Shown one piece after another: positions 9,725 to 22,689 of a stretch of 64,000 bases of DNA. Source of the DNA: Petaurus breviceps papuanus (Eukaryota; Chordata; Mammalia; Diprotodontia; Petauridae); contig JAMXIF010000086.1 in the NCBI GenBank assembly GCA_028583685.1, positions 13,911,278-13,975,277 of the forward strand. Direction: 5' to 3'. Every line of letters starts with the position of its first letter. The stretch's first letter is position 1. Below the pieces are notes generated by a model that had not been told where the DNA came from, searched no databases, and saw nothing but the letters and a program-made list of their open reading frames with translations. A program made the translations under genes and the position numbers.

Positions 9725-11336
9725 TTAGTCTAAATACTGTCAGAGAGCTGTTTCTGTTTAAGGGAATTACTCTTCTACCATATGTTTTCCTAAGAATTAA
9801 TACAGATTTGTTTCTGTCTCTGATTTGTGGAACCCAAAGAGACTTCCCTATTTCTCCCTCATTTTGCTTTAACTACAAGCTTCCAGATATAATGCATGGT
9901 CTATAATACTAATGCTCTCAATGTCCCCATTGTGAAAGGCACCTCCTATCCTGTCATGCCCTAGCCTGCTACATTCCCTCCTCCTTCTGCCTGCTCACCC
10001 CTGCAGGGGACCTCTTCTGCATTCCCAGAGCAGTGTTTACTCAGTACAAGTTTGTGCCAGTTGACACAGAGTCAAGAAACTTCTTACACAGAGGCCTGTT
10101 CTGTAGAGACTGGTGGAATAGGCTATACTTTAAAGGATCTCTTGCACAATTTCCCCACGAAAATGAAGACTTAAGAAGGGAATGCAGCTGTAAAGGACCT
10201 TTTTCTTCCTTGTCCCATCTACCATGTGAATTAGTTAGGGTGATAACAGGTGAGCAGGTAAGGATGCTGGAAGTCATATGTCACAGTCCTTTGCTTTCTT
10301 GCCTCTAGTACTAGCAATAGCCTAGAAGGAATCTCTGGGTTTGGGTTTTGTGGTTTTTTTTAAGTAGTAAAGTTGCTGTACAGGTACTCCGTGGTTGTCC
10401 TCCATGTCTAGCTTTTTCCAAATTCTGACTACTGACCCTGGGCTGTAACACATAAAAGACCAGTATCTCTTATTTAAGATAACTTGGTCCAATGGCCTCC
10501 ATAGTTAAGTGACTTGGACCTTAAACTTGTGTTTTCTCAGCAAGCTCCATTAAACATGATGCTAAAGGGACTTTACATGTAATGCCATGAGAATGCAATC
10601 ATTATTCAGCTGTGGTACCCTCAAGGTCCGGTTCAAAGTCTGTACTGCATAGAGTCACTCAACTATTTGGCAGTATCTATTATAATCACCTCTATCTCCC
10701 TTCCCATCCTTTCCTCTCCTGTCTGTCTCCTGTTTCCCCGCGAACACATATAAATGCAGTTACCTTTTTACCTTCAGTTATGACAGCTTAATATATATAA
10801 TCCATCCTTCAAGAAGTCATAATTCCTTTGACCAATCACAGCCCTCCTCTGTCTTAGGAGACAGTTCTCAGGGTTTTATGCACCCCTGTTACCATCCAGG
10901 GCCAGCTTTCTGGAGAGGAACCTTTCTGATCCTGAGCTAGGCTGATCCTCCAAAAACAGATAAAGTTCATCGTTGTTGAGTCTGCCTGAGTCACCTCAGC
11001 ACCAGGATGAAGTATCAGACATTATATATGTCCCTCCTCCATCATTAATGATTTTCCCAGCTATGCAAGTACTGAAGAAATCACAAATCTCTAAAGCATT
11101 GATAATATATGTACATATATATGCATATACATATATATATGAAAAATTTTTATTTCAGAAGCTGACACAGTTGAAGGTAAGAAGAATATATATTTACATA
11201 TAATATCCAATACTTCATCAAATAAATAACATCAGTTTACACTGATATATGTGTATATATGATATGCATACATGTATATATATAATACACATGTATGTGT
11301 ACTAATTATACATATATATCTATTATATATTTCTTT
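9725..11336. other. Unassigned; TA-rich second half
   Basis: 9725-10,960 shows no known repeat and no convincing exon. 11,100-11,335 is a run of TA/CATA simple sequence. Confidence 0.45.
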
Positions 11337-11494
11337 TGCTTTTTGGAGGGGGGAAGGTGGGGCAATTGGGGTTAAGTGACTTGCCCAAGGTCACACGGCT
11401 AGTAAGTGTTAAGTGTCTGAGGCTGGATTTGAACTGAGGTCCTCCTGACTCCAGGGCCGGTGCTCTATTCACTGCGCCACCTAGCTTCCCCCTA
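11337..11494 (-). repeat. WSINE1-like SINE, full length
   Basis: Antisense: T-rich tail, 'gggcaattggggttaagtga', 'ggatttgaactgaggtcctc', head 'cactgcgccacctagcttcc'. Confidence 0.85.
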
Positions 11495-11514
11495 TTATTT
11501 TATATTTATCCTGA

Positions 11515-11680
11515 AGATAGCTTGCTCTGTATATATTTGTGAGCATGTTCTCTCCCTATTAGATTATGAACTCCTTGAGGGTCTGGACTATCTTTTGCCT
11601 CTCTTTATATCTCAGGTAACTTAGCACAGTTCCAGGCACATATTAGATACTTAATAAATGTTGATTCATTGATTGATATG
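11515..11680 (+). mobile_element. L2 3' end
   Basis: Classic L2 ending: 'gaactccttgagggtctgga', 'cagttccaggcacatattag', 'ttaataaatgttgattcatt'. Confidence 0.8.
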
Positions 11681-12074
11681 TAAAATGCTTCACATCACTT
11701 ATATCATGCTTTGGATGGCTGAGCAAAGAATCCAAATATAAACTCTGTATAAAAGCGAATAAATATTGATACCACTGAAAAATATCACATCAGTATTTGT
11801 TTTGGCCTACCTCTAGAACTCTTAAATAAGGTGACTATGATTGGCAAAATGCCACCTACCTAAACACATGTAACCCTTTAGTGATATCTAAAACCAAAAT
11901 GTAAGTAAGCTTTTCAAAAAGGATTTATAAAATGGCAAGTTACCGATGATTTATTGGTAAGCCTTTTTTTTTAAATCAAAGATTCCAGTCAAGGATAACT
12001 GTGACACATTCAGACTCTGAAAACTTTAATAAGTATTAAAATTACTTCCCTGGTCATCATTGGCTATTTTATTT
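11681..12074. other. No gene or repeat recognised
   Basis: AT-rich sequence with no frame of note. Confidence 0.4.
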
Positions 12075-12960
12075 ATAGGATCTCAGAGTTGGAAGGGACT
12101 GCAAAAGTTATGAGTTCCACCTCTGTCTGAGTAAGAACCCTGTGTATGTTAGCCTTAGGAAGTAGTCATGTGGCCTCAAGGTCTCCAGGAATGGTGAATA
12201 TACTACCTTCCAAGGTGTCTCATCCAACTTTTGGATAGCTCTCAACTGGTAGGAAGTTGGGTTTTTTTTCCCTTATCTAGTTGAAATCTACTTCCCTACA
12301 ATTTCCACTTATTGCTTCTAGATCTGCCCTACAGTGCCAAGTAAAACAAGTTTAATGTGACGGCCTTTCAAATACTTGAAGACAGCTTTCACTTCCCCCT
12401 TCTGTCTTCTCTGCTTCCTCCAGTCTAAACATTCCCAGTACTTTCAAACAATCCTTATGTGACACGCTTCCAGGCCCCTGGCTGTACTACATTCCTTCCT
12501 TTTGGATGTGTCCATTCAGCTTGGCGCTGTCCTTCTTGAAATGTGGCCTCTATAACAGAACTTAATGATGGCCCATTTATTGCAGAAGAGACCTGTCATA
12601 TCCCTTTGACTAAAGTTTGCCTTTGGCTACTGAATCATATTGTTTTCTGGCCAGATTTTTCTGTATTCTGTATTTCTATAATTACTTTTTGAACCCATAT
12701 GCAGAATTTTAAATTTTCACCTTATCAAATGCTATTTTATTCCATCTTGTTGAGATATTTTGAGTCCCAATTCTGTCTTTGGTCATGTTAACTGTACTTT
12801 CCAGATTTTCCATGTCATCTCTAAATTTAAGCATTCCATGTATGCCATAAATCAAAATAAAAAATCATTTCACTAGAAGCTTCCCCATAGGTTAGCCTAT
12901 ATTTTGTTCTGTTCACAAACTCCATATTTATTTCCTGTATCAGAATTAGTGGTCAGTAGC
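12075..12960 (-). mobile_element. CR1/L3-type LINE, 3' region
   Basis: Antisense segments appear in canonical CR1/L3 order: 'gagttggaagggactgcaaa' (tail), 'caaatacttgaagacagctt', 'cttctctgcttcctccagtc', 'gtccttcttgaaatgtggcc', and further in 'aacccatatgcagaattt'. About 890 bases are recognisable, the best CR1-clade copy in the window. Confidence 0.7.
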
Positions 12961-13039
12961 ATTATACATGCATTGGATGTACTGTCTATCCTTGTGGACT
13001 CTGCCTTTGATTGGCTAATTCCTCCCAGAACTTGCATTT

Positions 13040-13280
13040 TAAGGACCAAGCCATGTCTTCCTCTCTAGACTGCACTCCTGTGTCTCCTGGACTTTCTTTC
13101 CAGTTGGTCCTGTCTTCATATTCCCCCACCCTTCTCAGATTCCTCTTGGGTACTTTCTTCCCCCAGTAGAATGTCAGCTCCTTCAAAGAAGGTCTTTCTG
13201 CTTGCTTTTGTCTTTCCATGACTTAGCCCAGTGCATGGAAGATAGTACGTCCTTAATAAATGCTTGTTGACTTAGCATCT
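13040..13280 (+). mobile_element. L2 3' end
   Basis: 'gaatgtcagctccttcaaag' and 'gtccttaataaatgcttgtt' are L2 3'-end text. Confidence 0.7.
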
Positions 13281-13865
13281 TCCCACTACAATATTATTTG
13301 TTTTTACCTCCTCAGACCTTCACCCCCAACAGATGCCCTCTGAGGGCTTTCTATTTCCCTCTTGTATCTGGTATTTTTCCTCAAAGGTATCTGTTTCTTG
13401 ATATGCAATACCATTTTGCCATTCCTTTTATCTCATCTTTTCCTTTTAAGTAAAGTGTGTCCTCCCATTGCCATATTCTAGTCAGAACTTGTATCCCACC
13501 ACAGCTCAGGGATACCTATGAGATTGAATTTACCCACTTGCATTGAGATCTTCACGTCACTTATCTCTGTTTGGCTGTAGACAGAGCATATACAACTTCA
13601 ATGTTTTGGCATTGAAAGAAGTAAAGTTTGACAAAATTTGACAGAGCCTTCAAATCCGTTGTTTATAGGAACAGTTCTATGTTAATGGACAGATTGCTAC
13701 ATACAAGTGATAACTTTTCTTAATTACTTAGCTATGTGATTCTTTGTTGGTAACCATATTCACTTTCTTCTGCCTGTTTTGAGATTCCTGAGCTCTTTGC
13801 TTTTTGCTATAGAATTATTTGGTGGCTTTCTTCTTATTGTGGTGTGCGTTTGGGGTATAGTCCAC
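13281..13865. other. No gene or repeat recognised
   Basis: Pyrimidine-leaning single-copy-looking sequence. Confidence 0.4.
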
Positions 13866-14014
13866 CATCTCCGTGGGACAACTATGTGATGTAGTGAACA
13901 GAGTGCCAGACCTCGAGTCAAGGAGACTCATCTTCCTGAGTTCAAATCCAGCCTCAGACACTTATTAGTTGTGTGACCCTGGGCAAGTCACTCAGCCCTG
14001 TTTGCCTAAGTTCC

Positions 14015-14502
14015 TGTAGCAGCAAGGACCCCAAGCGTCCTCAGGGTTGCTGCCCACACAGGTTCTTGGATCTGCTTTGTTAAAGGAAAGCAACTCAAAA
14101 TGGGTTAACAAGCTTACTTTAATCAGTCAGATATGTATCGTTTATCTAGTTCAGGGGAAAAAGGTCAGCACCCCGAACTTCAAAGTATACAGACAGAATT
14201 ATCAAGTCAGAGAAACAGATCAAGTAGACAGATTTCCAAACTGTCCAACCATTACATCCATACCCAATCAACATCTGGGTTTTTTCAAAGCCGGGGGGCT
14301 CAGGACAACGGCTTCCCAGAATCCATATCAAATCACAGANNNNNNNNNNATAGCCTTCTCCTGGCTCAGAGAATGTAACAACCTTATTGACCCACTGGCC
14401 AATCAAAAAGTGTCTACTGAAAAACAAGCCTCCCAACCCAGGCTTCAGGTGCACTTTAGCCTAGGGGCAGGGAAGATCTTCCAAATTTGCATTCCCATTA
14501 CA
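14015..14502 (-). mobile_element. Solo LTR, copy 1 (endogenous retrovirus fossil)
   Basis: TG...CA ends (tgtagcagcaagg ... cccattaca) with a perfect 5-base duplication GTTCC at 14,010-14,014 and 14,503-14,507. Same family as 38,214-38,797 and 57,671-58,306. Orientation is inferred: on the minus strand a CCAAT-type box (gattggcc) precedes the TATA region. A 10-base assembly gap lies inside (14,340-14,349), so its true length is unknown. No internal retroviral genes are present. Confidence 0.85.
14340..14349. other. Assembly gap, 10 N
   Basis: Ten N inside the solo LTR, at the point where the other two copies carry their TATA-like region. Confidence 1.
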
Positions 14503-14759
14503 GTTCCCTCATCTATAAAATGAGCTAGAGAAGAAAATGGCAAACCACTCCAGGATCTTTGCCAAGAAAATCCCAAATAAGGTGCAAAGACTCAAACAAC
14601 TGAACAACAATAACTCAACTCCACCATCTTGCAAGTATGTACTGTATTGGATAACTGAAGGCATTGGGTTCTTAGGCAGTCTTGTAGTTACCAAAACTAC
14701 TATTTTTATACTTAAAAGCAATATCCCAAATTACATGATGTACCCTGAAGGTCCTACAA

Positions 14760-15140
14760 TGGATTTAGAGTTAGGCCTTAGAGATCATCCAGTCCAATCC
14801 TACTTTTTTTTAAGTTGAGGAAAGTGAAGCCCACAAAGGTTTAAATGACTTGACCAAGTTCATACCTGATATGTATCTATATCAGTATTTATCTATCTAT
14901 AAATAAAAACAGGTATGACTTTACATATATATATATATATGTATTTATGTATGTGTATATGTGTATTATGTATTCTGTTTACATTACATGGAAGCATCTA
15001 GGTGTTTGATGGATAGAGCACTGGGCCTGGAGTCAGGGAGACATGAATTCAAATTTGACCTCAGACACTCACTAGCTGTGTGACCCTGGGGCAAGTCACT
15101 TAACCTCTGTTTACCTTAATCCACTGAACAACAACATATA
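14760..15140. repeat. MIR-type (-), TA repeat, partial Mar1-type (+)
   Basis: 14,760-14,875 is an antisense MIR-like copy ('gatcatccagtccaatcct'). 14,880-14,990 is TATA/TATC simple sequence. 14,994-15,140 is the head and CORE of a plus-strand Mar1-type copy. Confidence 0.7.
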
Positions 15141-15461
15141 TAATATACATATGACTAACACACATATACGTCTCCCTTCTCTATCACATGCATGATTAAA
15201 TGGGCTCTACCAAACTTTGCTTTTATTAATGCTAAAATATTAAAGTGGCATACTTTGAAATGTATGCACACACATATCCTTTACCTCCAAATGGGACTCT
15301 TTCTACAATACAATTTACACATCCTCATCCTACTTTATTCCTGAACATGAGGATTGAATAGATCTCTTTTCTTTCCTTCATCCAAGACCCCTGCAGACCA
15401 AACAACATTATGCTAAGATCTTTCCCAAATGTGCTATGGCAGTGACATACTAGCCTAGGAA

Positions 15462-15690
15462 TTCTTAAAACTGGGATCTATGGGTCCCTGACTGTCAATA
15501 ATTGCATGGAGTCCGTGAATTTGGATGGGAAAAAATAAGTTTTACTTTCTTTTCACTAACCTATTTCCATTTTCTTCAGTGGTGAATGCTGACATCAGAC
15601 ATTATTTGAGGAGAGGTACATAGGCTCTGACAGACTGCCAAAGGGATCCGTGACATAACAAGTATTTAAAAAAAAAAACCCTGTTCTAGC
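15462..15690. mobile_element. hAT-type (Charlie/MER5-like) fossil
   Basis: 'ttcttaaaactgggatctat' at one side and 'gggatccgtgacataacaag' at the other are the text of Charlie-group ends ('...ggtctgtgg...', '...ggggtccgtga...'). Confidence 0.5.
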
Positions 15691-15699
15691 CACATGAAA

Positions 15700-16890
15700 G
15701 GAGCCTCAGTTAATGCTGTTAACCAGCTGCTAACCAGTCTTCCAGGTCAGAGTCTGAAACAAAACATCTGGGACAGGTTCCTACTGGCCCCCATGGTGAA
15801 AAAGACATGTCAGTTAGGAGTAGCCATTGAAAGAATGCATTAGCAGAACCATAGGGAAGGGGGAAGAGTCTTGGAGAGATCTGCTGATGTCTTTGGCATC
15901 TGGTTCTCTGTAGAGGAAGACAGTAATTAGAAACCCTCATAAAAGTATCTTAAGAGATAGGAGCTGCTCAGAGCTCCTAGACCACATCAGAATGGAAAGT
16001 ATCTCATATAACAGTATGTACTATCATGTTGTTAAAGGTAGGAAAGTGCCATCATCAGATCAGACCGATGACTGTCCTTGTGAGTATTATTGCTTCTTCC
16101 CATTTATTATACAATCACCATTCTTCTCCTCCCCCACGTCATCTCACTACACCTCCCCACATGCCTGTGCCCAACTGCTGCCTGCTAGGGAAGCTTGAGC
16201 CAGTAAGTGAAAAGCTTCATGCTGGAAACACCCAAGCATGTGCCATAGGCATGTTGATGGGAGAGTGTTGTAAGAGGAAGACTTATCAGAAGCTGGTGTC
16301 CTGCCCATAGCCAGGAGCCATCCACAGGAGATTGCTGCCATCAAGACAGGAACAGAGTGTTCCCAAAAAAGACAATAACTTTCTAATCTGAAAGGAAACC
16401 AGAAACCTCCCTGCATCGGGAATTTAAGGGAATGAAAAAGAAAAGAAAAGCTCTGGCCTACCTTAGCCCCAGAGGCCATAAATGTGTCTTGAACCATCCC
16501 CGTTTGACCATGAATCAGGTAAATAATGGCCTTCTCCTCTTTGGTGGTATAATTTAGGAGTGGGGGAGGGGAGGAAGGGGAGAAAATATGGCAAAGTAGA
16601 AAGGAAGAAATGGAAAAACGTGTTCCTTGTGTCACCATGATCCCTTCTCATCATGTACCCACAGAACCCACTTTCCCATAAAAACAATGTCATAAATGGT
16701 AGTTAAGGACCTGAGCCAACCCACAAAAATCTATTTAACCCATAACATGGGTGCAGTAATACTATAGTTCAGCTACATTATGAGTTAAACAGGCATTTGT
16801 GGGCTGGGCTGAGAAGCTAACCACCATTTCAAAAATTATTTTTATAGGAAAATGAGTCCCAAATTTCAACAAGTGAAAACCCATATAGAA
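15700..16890. other. No gene or repeat recognised
   Basis: About 1.2 kb without a known repeat. The longest minus-strand frame here (16,147-16,638) is Ser/Phe/Pro-rich and has no domain I recognise. Confidence 0.45.
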
Positions 16891-16990
16891 ATTGGAGACT
16901 GTCTTTTATATCTCCTATTGTACCTAAAATAATGCTAGGTACATAATAGTTTTTAGATAAATATTTATTGAATTGAATTAAATTAAATTA
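16891..16990 (+). mobile_element. L2 3' end, short
   Basis: 'aaaataatgctaggtacata' and 'gataaatatttattgaattg'. Confidence 0.55.
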
Positions 16991-18109
16991 ATTTGAACAA
17001 AAGAACAACAATTCAGGCTTTAAAAAAAAGGAAAAGCATCATAAAACAGATACATTACACATGAAGATCTGCAGGAGTCCAGCAGCTGAAGCATTTAGCA
17101 AGGCTGAGATGTGTGTCATGGCATTATTCTTTGTTTCTTTCTTTCTCACAACCTACCTCTTTCCGAAGAGTAGAACTTCCAAAAATGTGTAATCTTTGAC
17201 ACCTTGATCCTATAGAGAGAATGATCTAGTGAATTCTTGATTCCCCCAAATTTTTCCATTCCAAAGTATAACCAGAAATCAGGAAATAAGCAAGAAAGGA
17301 TTCTGTGCAGCCACACTAGATGTCACGAAATATTCTGTAAACTAGAGAGGTCCCCAGACCCTCACATATTTTGTTACTTAGAAGAATTCTAATAAATTTA
17401 GTTATCATATTTCTAACCTCTTCACAGGTTAGAATCATACCATTCAATATGGGAGGAGATGTTTCTATAAGTACTCACGCTGATAGCAGTAAGAAGTGCC
17501 AATTGACTTTAACAACAGGGGAGGAAGCAAAAACCATAAAGAGCAATTATCAGACTTACAGCAGTGTAAGGCCAGGTAATGTAAAGCAAATCACCATATC
17601 ACCAACTTTCAGTGGACCTAGAGGTCATTGCTATATTAAAGCATGTAATATTTTTTTATTATAATAACCCTTAAAAGTTAAAAAAGAAAAATTAAACAGT
17701 TTTCAGCATTTTCTGTTTAAGAAAGCAATGGAGTATTTTATGTATCTTCAAAAAGATTTCCAGACAAAATATTATTTCCATTAGAATATTGAAGGAAACT
17801 TTACTATCCAAATTATCTAGTACTGATTTGAATACTAACAGGAGGCAGGAAAGGAGTATAGGAGTGTGGAAGAGGGCCAATGGGGCATATGGCAAGGTGA
17901 TTGGATGGGATGTAAAGTCTTGGGCTGTCTAGGTAGAGTAGATAAATTCATATTCATTCACTAATAAAATAGTCATTATTCAACCAAACTCCAAAACAGG
18001 TATTCCAAAAAATAATTTTAAAATTAAAAAGCAATTGTAAAGTCAGTTGGTGAAATTTGGCAGGATTATTCTGTAGTTCAAAATACTCTGTTTATTGCTA
18101 ACTAATTGC
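16991..18109. other. No gene or repeat recognised
   Basis: AT-rich. The 97-codon frame at 17,371-17,664 lacks a domain signature. Confidence 0.45.
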
Positions 18110-18183
18110 AGCTGGCATACATATGTGTGTATATACATATACACACATATACTACACATACACACACACATATATATGTATAT

Positions 18184-18216
<33 letters not shown>

Positions 18217-18745
18217 TATTTTCCATATGTCTTAGAATAATGGAAAGCCTCAAAGACAAGGAGGTCTGTCTGACATGTTCTGATTCTGTGACCTTGGACA
18301 AGTCCCTTAACTTCTCAGTGCTCTGGGAAGCAAAAACTATACATTTCAATGAAGGTGCATTTCTGTATTGTTAGAAGGATTTTTCTCACCCTGGAGTTCC
18401 TTATAGCAATGAAATCATAGGTCTGGTCTTTAATCCTATGCTTCCCCACAGTTCTGCAAGATTAGCACTGTTAGTGGATCAGTGGAGGCAGCTAGGTGGT
18501 TCTAGTGGATAAAGTGCTGGGCCTGGAATCAGGAAGACATGAGTTTAAATCCAACCTCAGACACTTACTAGCTGTATGAACATGGATAAGTCACTTAATT
18601 TTGTTTGCCTTAATCCACTGGAAAAGGAAATGACAAACCACTCCAGTATCTTTGCCAATAAAACTCCATGGAAAGTATTGGCATGTGATGGTCCATGGGG
18701 TCACAAAGAGTTGGACATGTCTGAACAAAGTGAATCAATGATGAG
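18110..18745 (+). repeat. TA/CA repeat, third-class SINE, Mar1-type SINE
   Basis: 18,110-18,215 is a CATA/(CA)n tract. 18,220-18,470 is a SINE with another tail ('ctggagttccttatagcaat', 'gaaatcataggtctggtc'), shared with 38,965-39,090 and 56,335-56,545. 18,481-18,745 is a Mar1-type copy whose tail ('ggtccatggggtcacaaaga') is very BovB-like. Confidence 0.75.
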
Positions 18746-18949
18746 GCATGCTACCTTTTGATAGACAGATGCTGGACTCGGTGCAGAATGAGACATTTAA
18801 AAAAAATGTTTTGGTTACCCGTGCATAATTTATTTCAAGGATTTTGTTTTTCATTTTTCTTTGTACAATGGGAAGAAGAGAGGGGAAAGAGAGAAAATGG
18901 ATTGTGTTAATTGAAAAAAAAAGTTTTTAATATAAGTGCAATTATCATC

Positions 18950-19095
18950 CCAGTTTAACAGATGAGTAAAATGAAGCTCAAAAAGGTTAAAAGTGATCTC
19001 TGCAGGAATACACAGCTAGCTGAGAAGTGACTAAGCTGGGATTCTAACCCAATTCTCCCTGATTCTAAATCCAGCGCTCTCTCTAGCCAACAATT
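18950..19095 (-). repeat. MIR-type SINE
   Basis: Antisense: 'cccagtttaacagatgagta', 'ggattctaacccaattctcc'. Confidence 0.65.
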
Positions 19096-20780
19096 TCAGC
19101 TAGTCAACACTGATTAAGCACCTACTATGTGGCAGGAATAGTAGGAATACAAGGAAAAGCAAATAAAATAAACAAACAAAAACACCAGTTCTTGCTCTCG
19201 TGTCCCAGCTAACAGCTTAATGGGAGAGACAGCCTACAAATGCCTGTGTACAAACAGGACACAAGACAAACCGGAGGTAATCTCTGAGGGAAGGCCCTAA
19301 GACTAAGGAGAACTGGAAAAGGCTTTTGGCAAAAGGTGGAAAATTAACTGAAACGTGAAGGAAACCAGGAGGCAGAGATTAAGAGGGAGAGAGTTCCAGG
19401 CATGGGGGATTGCCTGTGAAAAGCTTCAAGTAGGGAGTTGGTGTTGTGTTTGGAAAATAGCAAAGGTGCCGGTGCCATTAGATCACAAAGTATGTGGAGG
19501 GGAGAAAGGTGTAAGAAGACTGGAAAGGTAGGAAGGGGGCAGGTTATGAAGGGCTTTAAAAGCTAAGCAGAGGATTTTCTATTTGATCCTGGAAGTAATA
19601 GAGACTTTGCTGAGTAGAGGCATAGCATGGGCAGACCTGCAGTTTAAGAAGGTGACTTTTTTGGTTGCTGAGTGTGGGATGGAGTGGCATGAGGAGAGAT
19701 GAGGCAGGGAAGTAACCAGAAGGCTGACCAGCCGTGGCATGTTCAGGGTGCACAGGAGTGACAGCAGTGTCAAAAGAGAAGGGACTTGGCAACAAATTAG
19801 ATATGGGGTAGTTTGGGGGAAGGAGTAAGAATGAGTGAAGGGTTGCAGGCGACACCTAATTTTAGAGCCTGTGTGACTGGGAGGATGGTAGTTCCCTCAA
19901 TAGTAATGGGGAATTTGGGAAGATGGGGTTGTTTGGGGGGAAAGATAATGAATTCAGTTTGGGATATGTTGAGTTTCGGATATATACAAGATGTCCAAGA
20001 GGCTGATGGAAATGTAAGATTGGAGGTCAGAAGAGAGGTTAGTGCTGGACAAATATATCTGAGAATCATCAGCATAGATAGTGATTGAAACCATGGTAGT
20101 TAAAAAGAGCACCAAGTGATAGTAGAGAGGGAGAAGAGACCAGGGTCCAGGACAGAGCCTCAGGGAACAATCACTGTCAACATGCATCACCAGCATGAAG
20201 ATTGGCAAAGGACACAGAAAAGAAGCAATTAGACTAGTGGGTGCAAAACCAGGAGAAAATAGTGCCATGAAAACCTAACAAGAGAGATGAAAAGCTATCC
20301 AGAAGAGAGTATCAAGGAGAAAAGAGCGATTGACAATGTCAAAGGCCACAGAGAGATTAAGAAGGCTGAAGACTGTTTTGAAGAAAAATAGTCATTAGAT
20401 TTGGCCATTTAGAGATCATTGGGAACATTGGAGAAGGTGGTTTCATTGAATGATGAGGTCAGAAGCCAGACTGTAGAGAGGTGAGAGTGAGAAGAAAGAA
20501 AGTGGAGGCACCTATCGTGGAGGTAAGCTCTTAAAGAATGAAAGAAAGGAGGATGATATAGAATATTAGCAAGAAGAGAAAAATGGATCCAGGGAGGGTT
20601 TTTTGAGGAGGGGGAGACAAGGACATTTTTTGTAGTCAGTAAAAAAGCAGCCAGGAGACAGGGACAGATTGAAGATCAATCAGTAAGAAAGCAAGGATGA
20701 GAAAGGAGGCAATCTGTTGGAGAATACAGGCTAGGATTCATTTGGCCCCTCCGTCTGAACCACTAATCGGAGGCAATCAT
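19096..20780 (-). mobile_element. L2/CR1-clade LINE, RT to 3' tail (inactive)
   Basis: Minus-strand translations carry the reverse-transcriptase active site YADD in ITIYADDSQIYLSSTNLSSD (around 20,050), then KLNISQTEFIIFPPK and GTTILPVTQALKLGV, the order seen in L2/CR1-clade enzymes. Upstream, near 20,300-20,400, a degraded DLS..FD.V motif region is visible. The 3' tail at 19,110-19,220 ends in the 'ttaatcagtgttgac'-type sequence. The frame is broken several times, so this is a dead LINE of about 1.7 kb. Shorter relatives lie at 1200-1430 and 54,585-55,015. Confidence 0.75.
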
Positions 20781-22689
20781 AATTTTTATTTGACTTTAAA
20801 ACAAATTACAGTGCCCTTGTTCCTCTGTAATTAGTGGTTGATTTAAAGGTGAAAGAGTAAGGCAATGAAAAAGTCAAGATTAGACAGCAGGCTGTATGAA
20901 GGACATCACAGAAAGAAAAAGTATATCATGTTCGCTTGGGAAATAGAACCCGTGATCACAAAGTACCCTCCACTTGGAAGTACTTCATGTAATCCCAGAA
21001 TATCAGAGTTAGAAGGAAACTCAGAAAACCTATAGTCTATACCCCTTATTTTACACAAGACAACTATTTTTTGCCACCTTTATAATATATGCCATATGTT
21101 GCCAGTCATTGTGTTTTCTTTGCTTTTTGGTGTGTTTGTTGAGGATATGTCTCAATATGTACCAAAAGTATATAGCAGTAGGGGCAGCAGTAGTAGCAGC
21201 TATTTATAGCACTATTTATATTTTTTTAATATTTGAAGTGCTATTTTATAGTGCTTTAAGCTTTACAAAGTGCTTTCCTTTATGTTAACGTATAGCGTAA
21301 TATGAGTAAGCTCTAGGCCCTTTTATTTTCTCCCAGACACCATATGAACTCTTGAAGCCAAGTGTGAATTTTCCTTGCACTGGTTCTTAAAAGTCTTTGT
21401 TCGTTCTAATTGCTGGCTTAAATTCCCAGCTTCAGTATTTGAGGATTAACAAATTCCTACTTGTGAAGGATAAAGTAAGCCACCTGGACTGGAGCAGACA
21501 CTTGACCTACCCATAGGCTCCCAGTGGTTCAAAGACACAGAGATGTTGGGCTACAAGGAGATATCTCCTTTACATCTCCAAAGCCTCCATAGGAAACCAT
21601 GTACCTATAGGGGCTGGCATCATAGGGAGATTATAAGGAGACATGTTTCCTTTAATAGGGACCACATGACCTATGGAAAGAGCTATGGCAGCAAAGGAAT
21701 TCAAAGTCTTAACAAGAGAAGGTGGAAGAGGAGCCAGGGATCCCCATTCTCACCTAGAGCTGGAAAAACTCCATGAGCCACATTATCTTTTATCACTCCA
21801 AAGGGCTTTCATCCAAAAGATAGGTACAGAGAGAACAGTGTGTACCAAGGAGCAACCTAGATATATGCCTTCTCTAGGTACTCTCAGGTGGTCATATTTA
21901 AAGGGAAGGTGGAACCCATTTATCAATAAACATTTATTAAATGTCTATTAAGTACTAGGCACTGTGTTAAGCACAAAAGGGAAGATTGCTTGATGTCTTC
22001 TGCAGAGGGGAAGGAGAATTTTCTTGCCTGCTTCTGATAAAACCCATTCATTCCGTGGTTTTGTCAGGTTAAAAAAAAAAGTCTTATAGTTAGTGGTATG
22101 CTGGTAAATGTTTAACAACCAGCTCTCCAGGAGAATTACTCCATTGGTGTTTAACATAAATTAGAAATTCTGTTAAAAGGGCATTGTCATAGTTGACAGC
22201 TTTTCTGGACTGCTTGATAATATTTTGGCTGTATTTCCTCCTCCACAAAAAAAAATAAAGAAATACTAGACGACTTTAAGTTTAACCACAAACAAACAAA
22301 AAATAGGCCTCTGCCCTACTGACTGTTCTTTCATCTTAAGCAAGTGTTGCAGTGAAAGTGCTTGTAGTTTTCTGGTCATAAACAAGGTTAAAGGAAAGAG
22401 AACAATATGTGATCAAATTATCTTCAACCTTTAATTTTTTGTGAGGATCCTTTTGACTTCTCTCCTTTATTTGTTTGTTGGTTAGTTTATTTGGTTCTTT
22501 CTCTCTCTCATTTTTTCCTTCCTTCCTGCATGTCTTTCTTTATTTCTGTCTTTCCTTTTCTTTTCTTTCTTAGCAGTGAGTTATTTGGATATTTGGTTAC
22601 CTTACTTTCCATAACTTTCTGAAGTTTTCTATTAAAATCATAGTTTTTCCTTCTGGTTAACTCAGATTGACTTCAGAGACCTGCCACTA
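20781..22689. other. Mostly unassigned
   Basis: 20,985-21,060 and 21,190-21,290 look like MIR-type scraps. 21,915-21,980 is a LINE tail ('aataaacatttattaaatgt'). 22,500-22,580 is CT-rich. No exon is supported. Confidence 0.45.

Larger units (their letters stand above)
13866..14613 (+). repeat. Mar1-type SINE split by a solo LTR
   Basis: Head and CORE lie at 13,866-14,014 ('gagttcaaatccagcctcag'), the RTE-like tail at 14,503-14,613 ('ccactccaggatctttgcc'). Removing the LTR plus one GTTCC restores a continuous SINE ('cctaagttccctcatctat'), which confirms the LTR boundaries. Confidence 0.85.

Noticed and set aside
16147-16638. 163-codon minus-strand frame as a possible host exon
   Set aside because: No domain, no clear splice context and low-complexity Ser/Phe/Pro content. 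A search would be needed to claim it.
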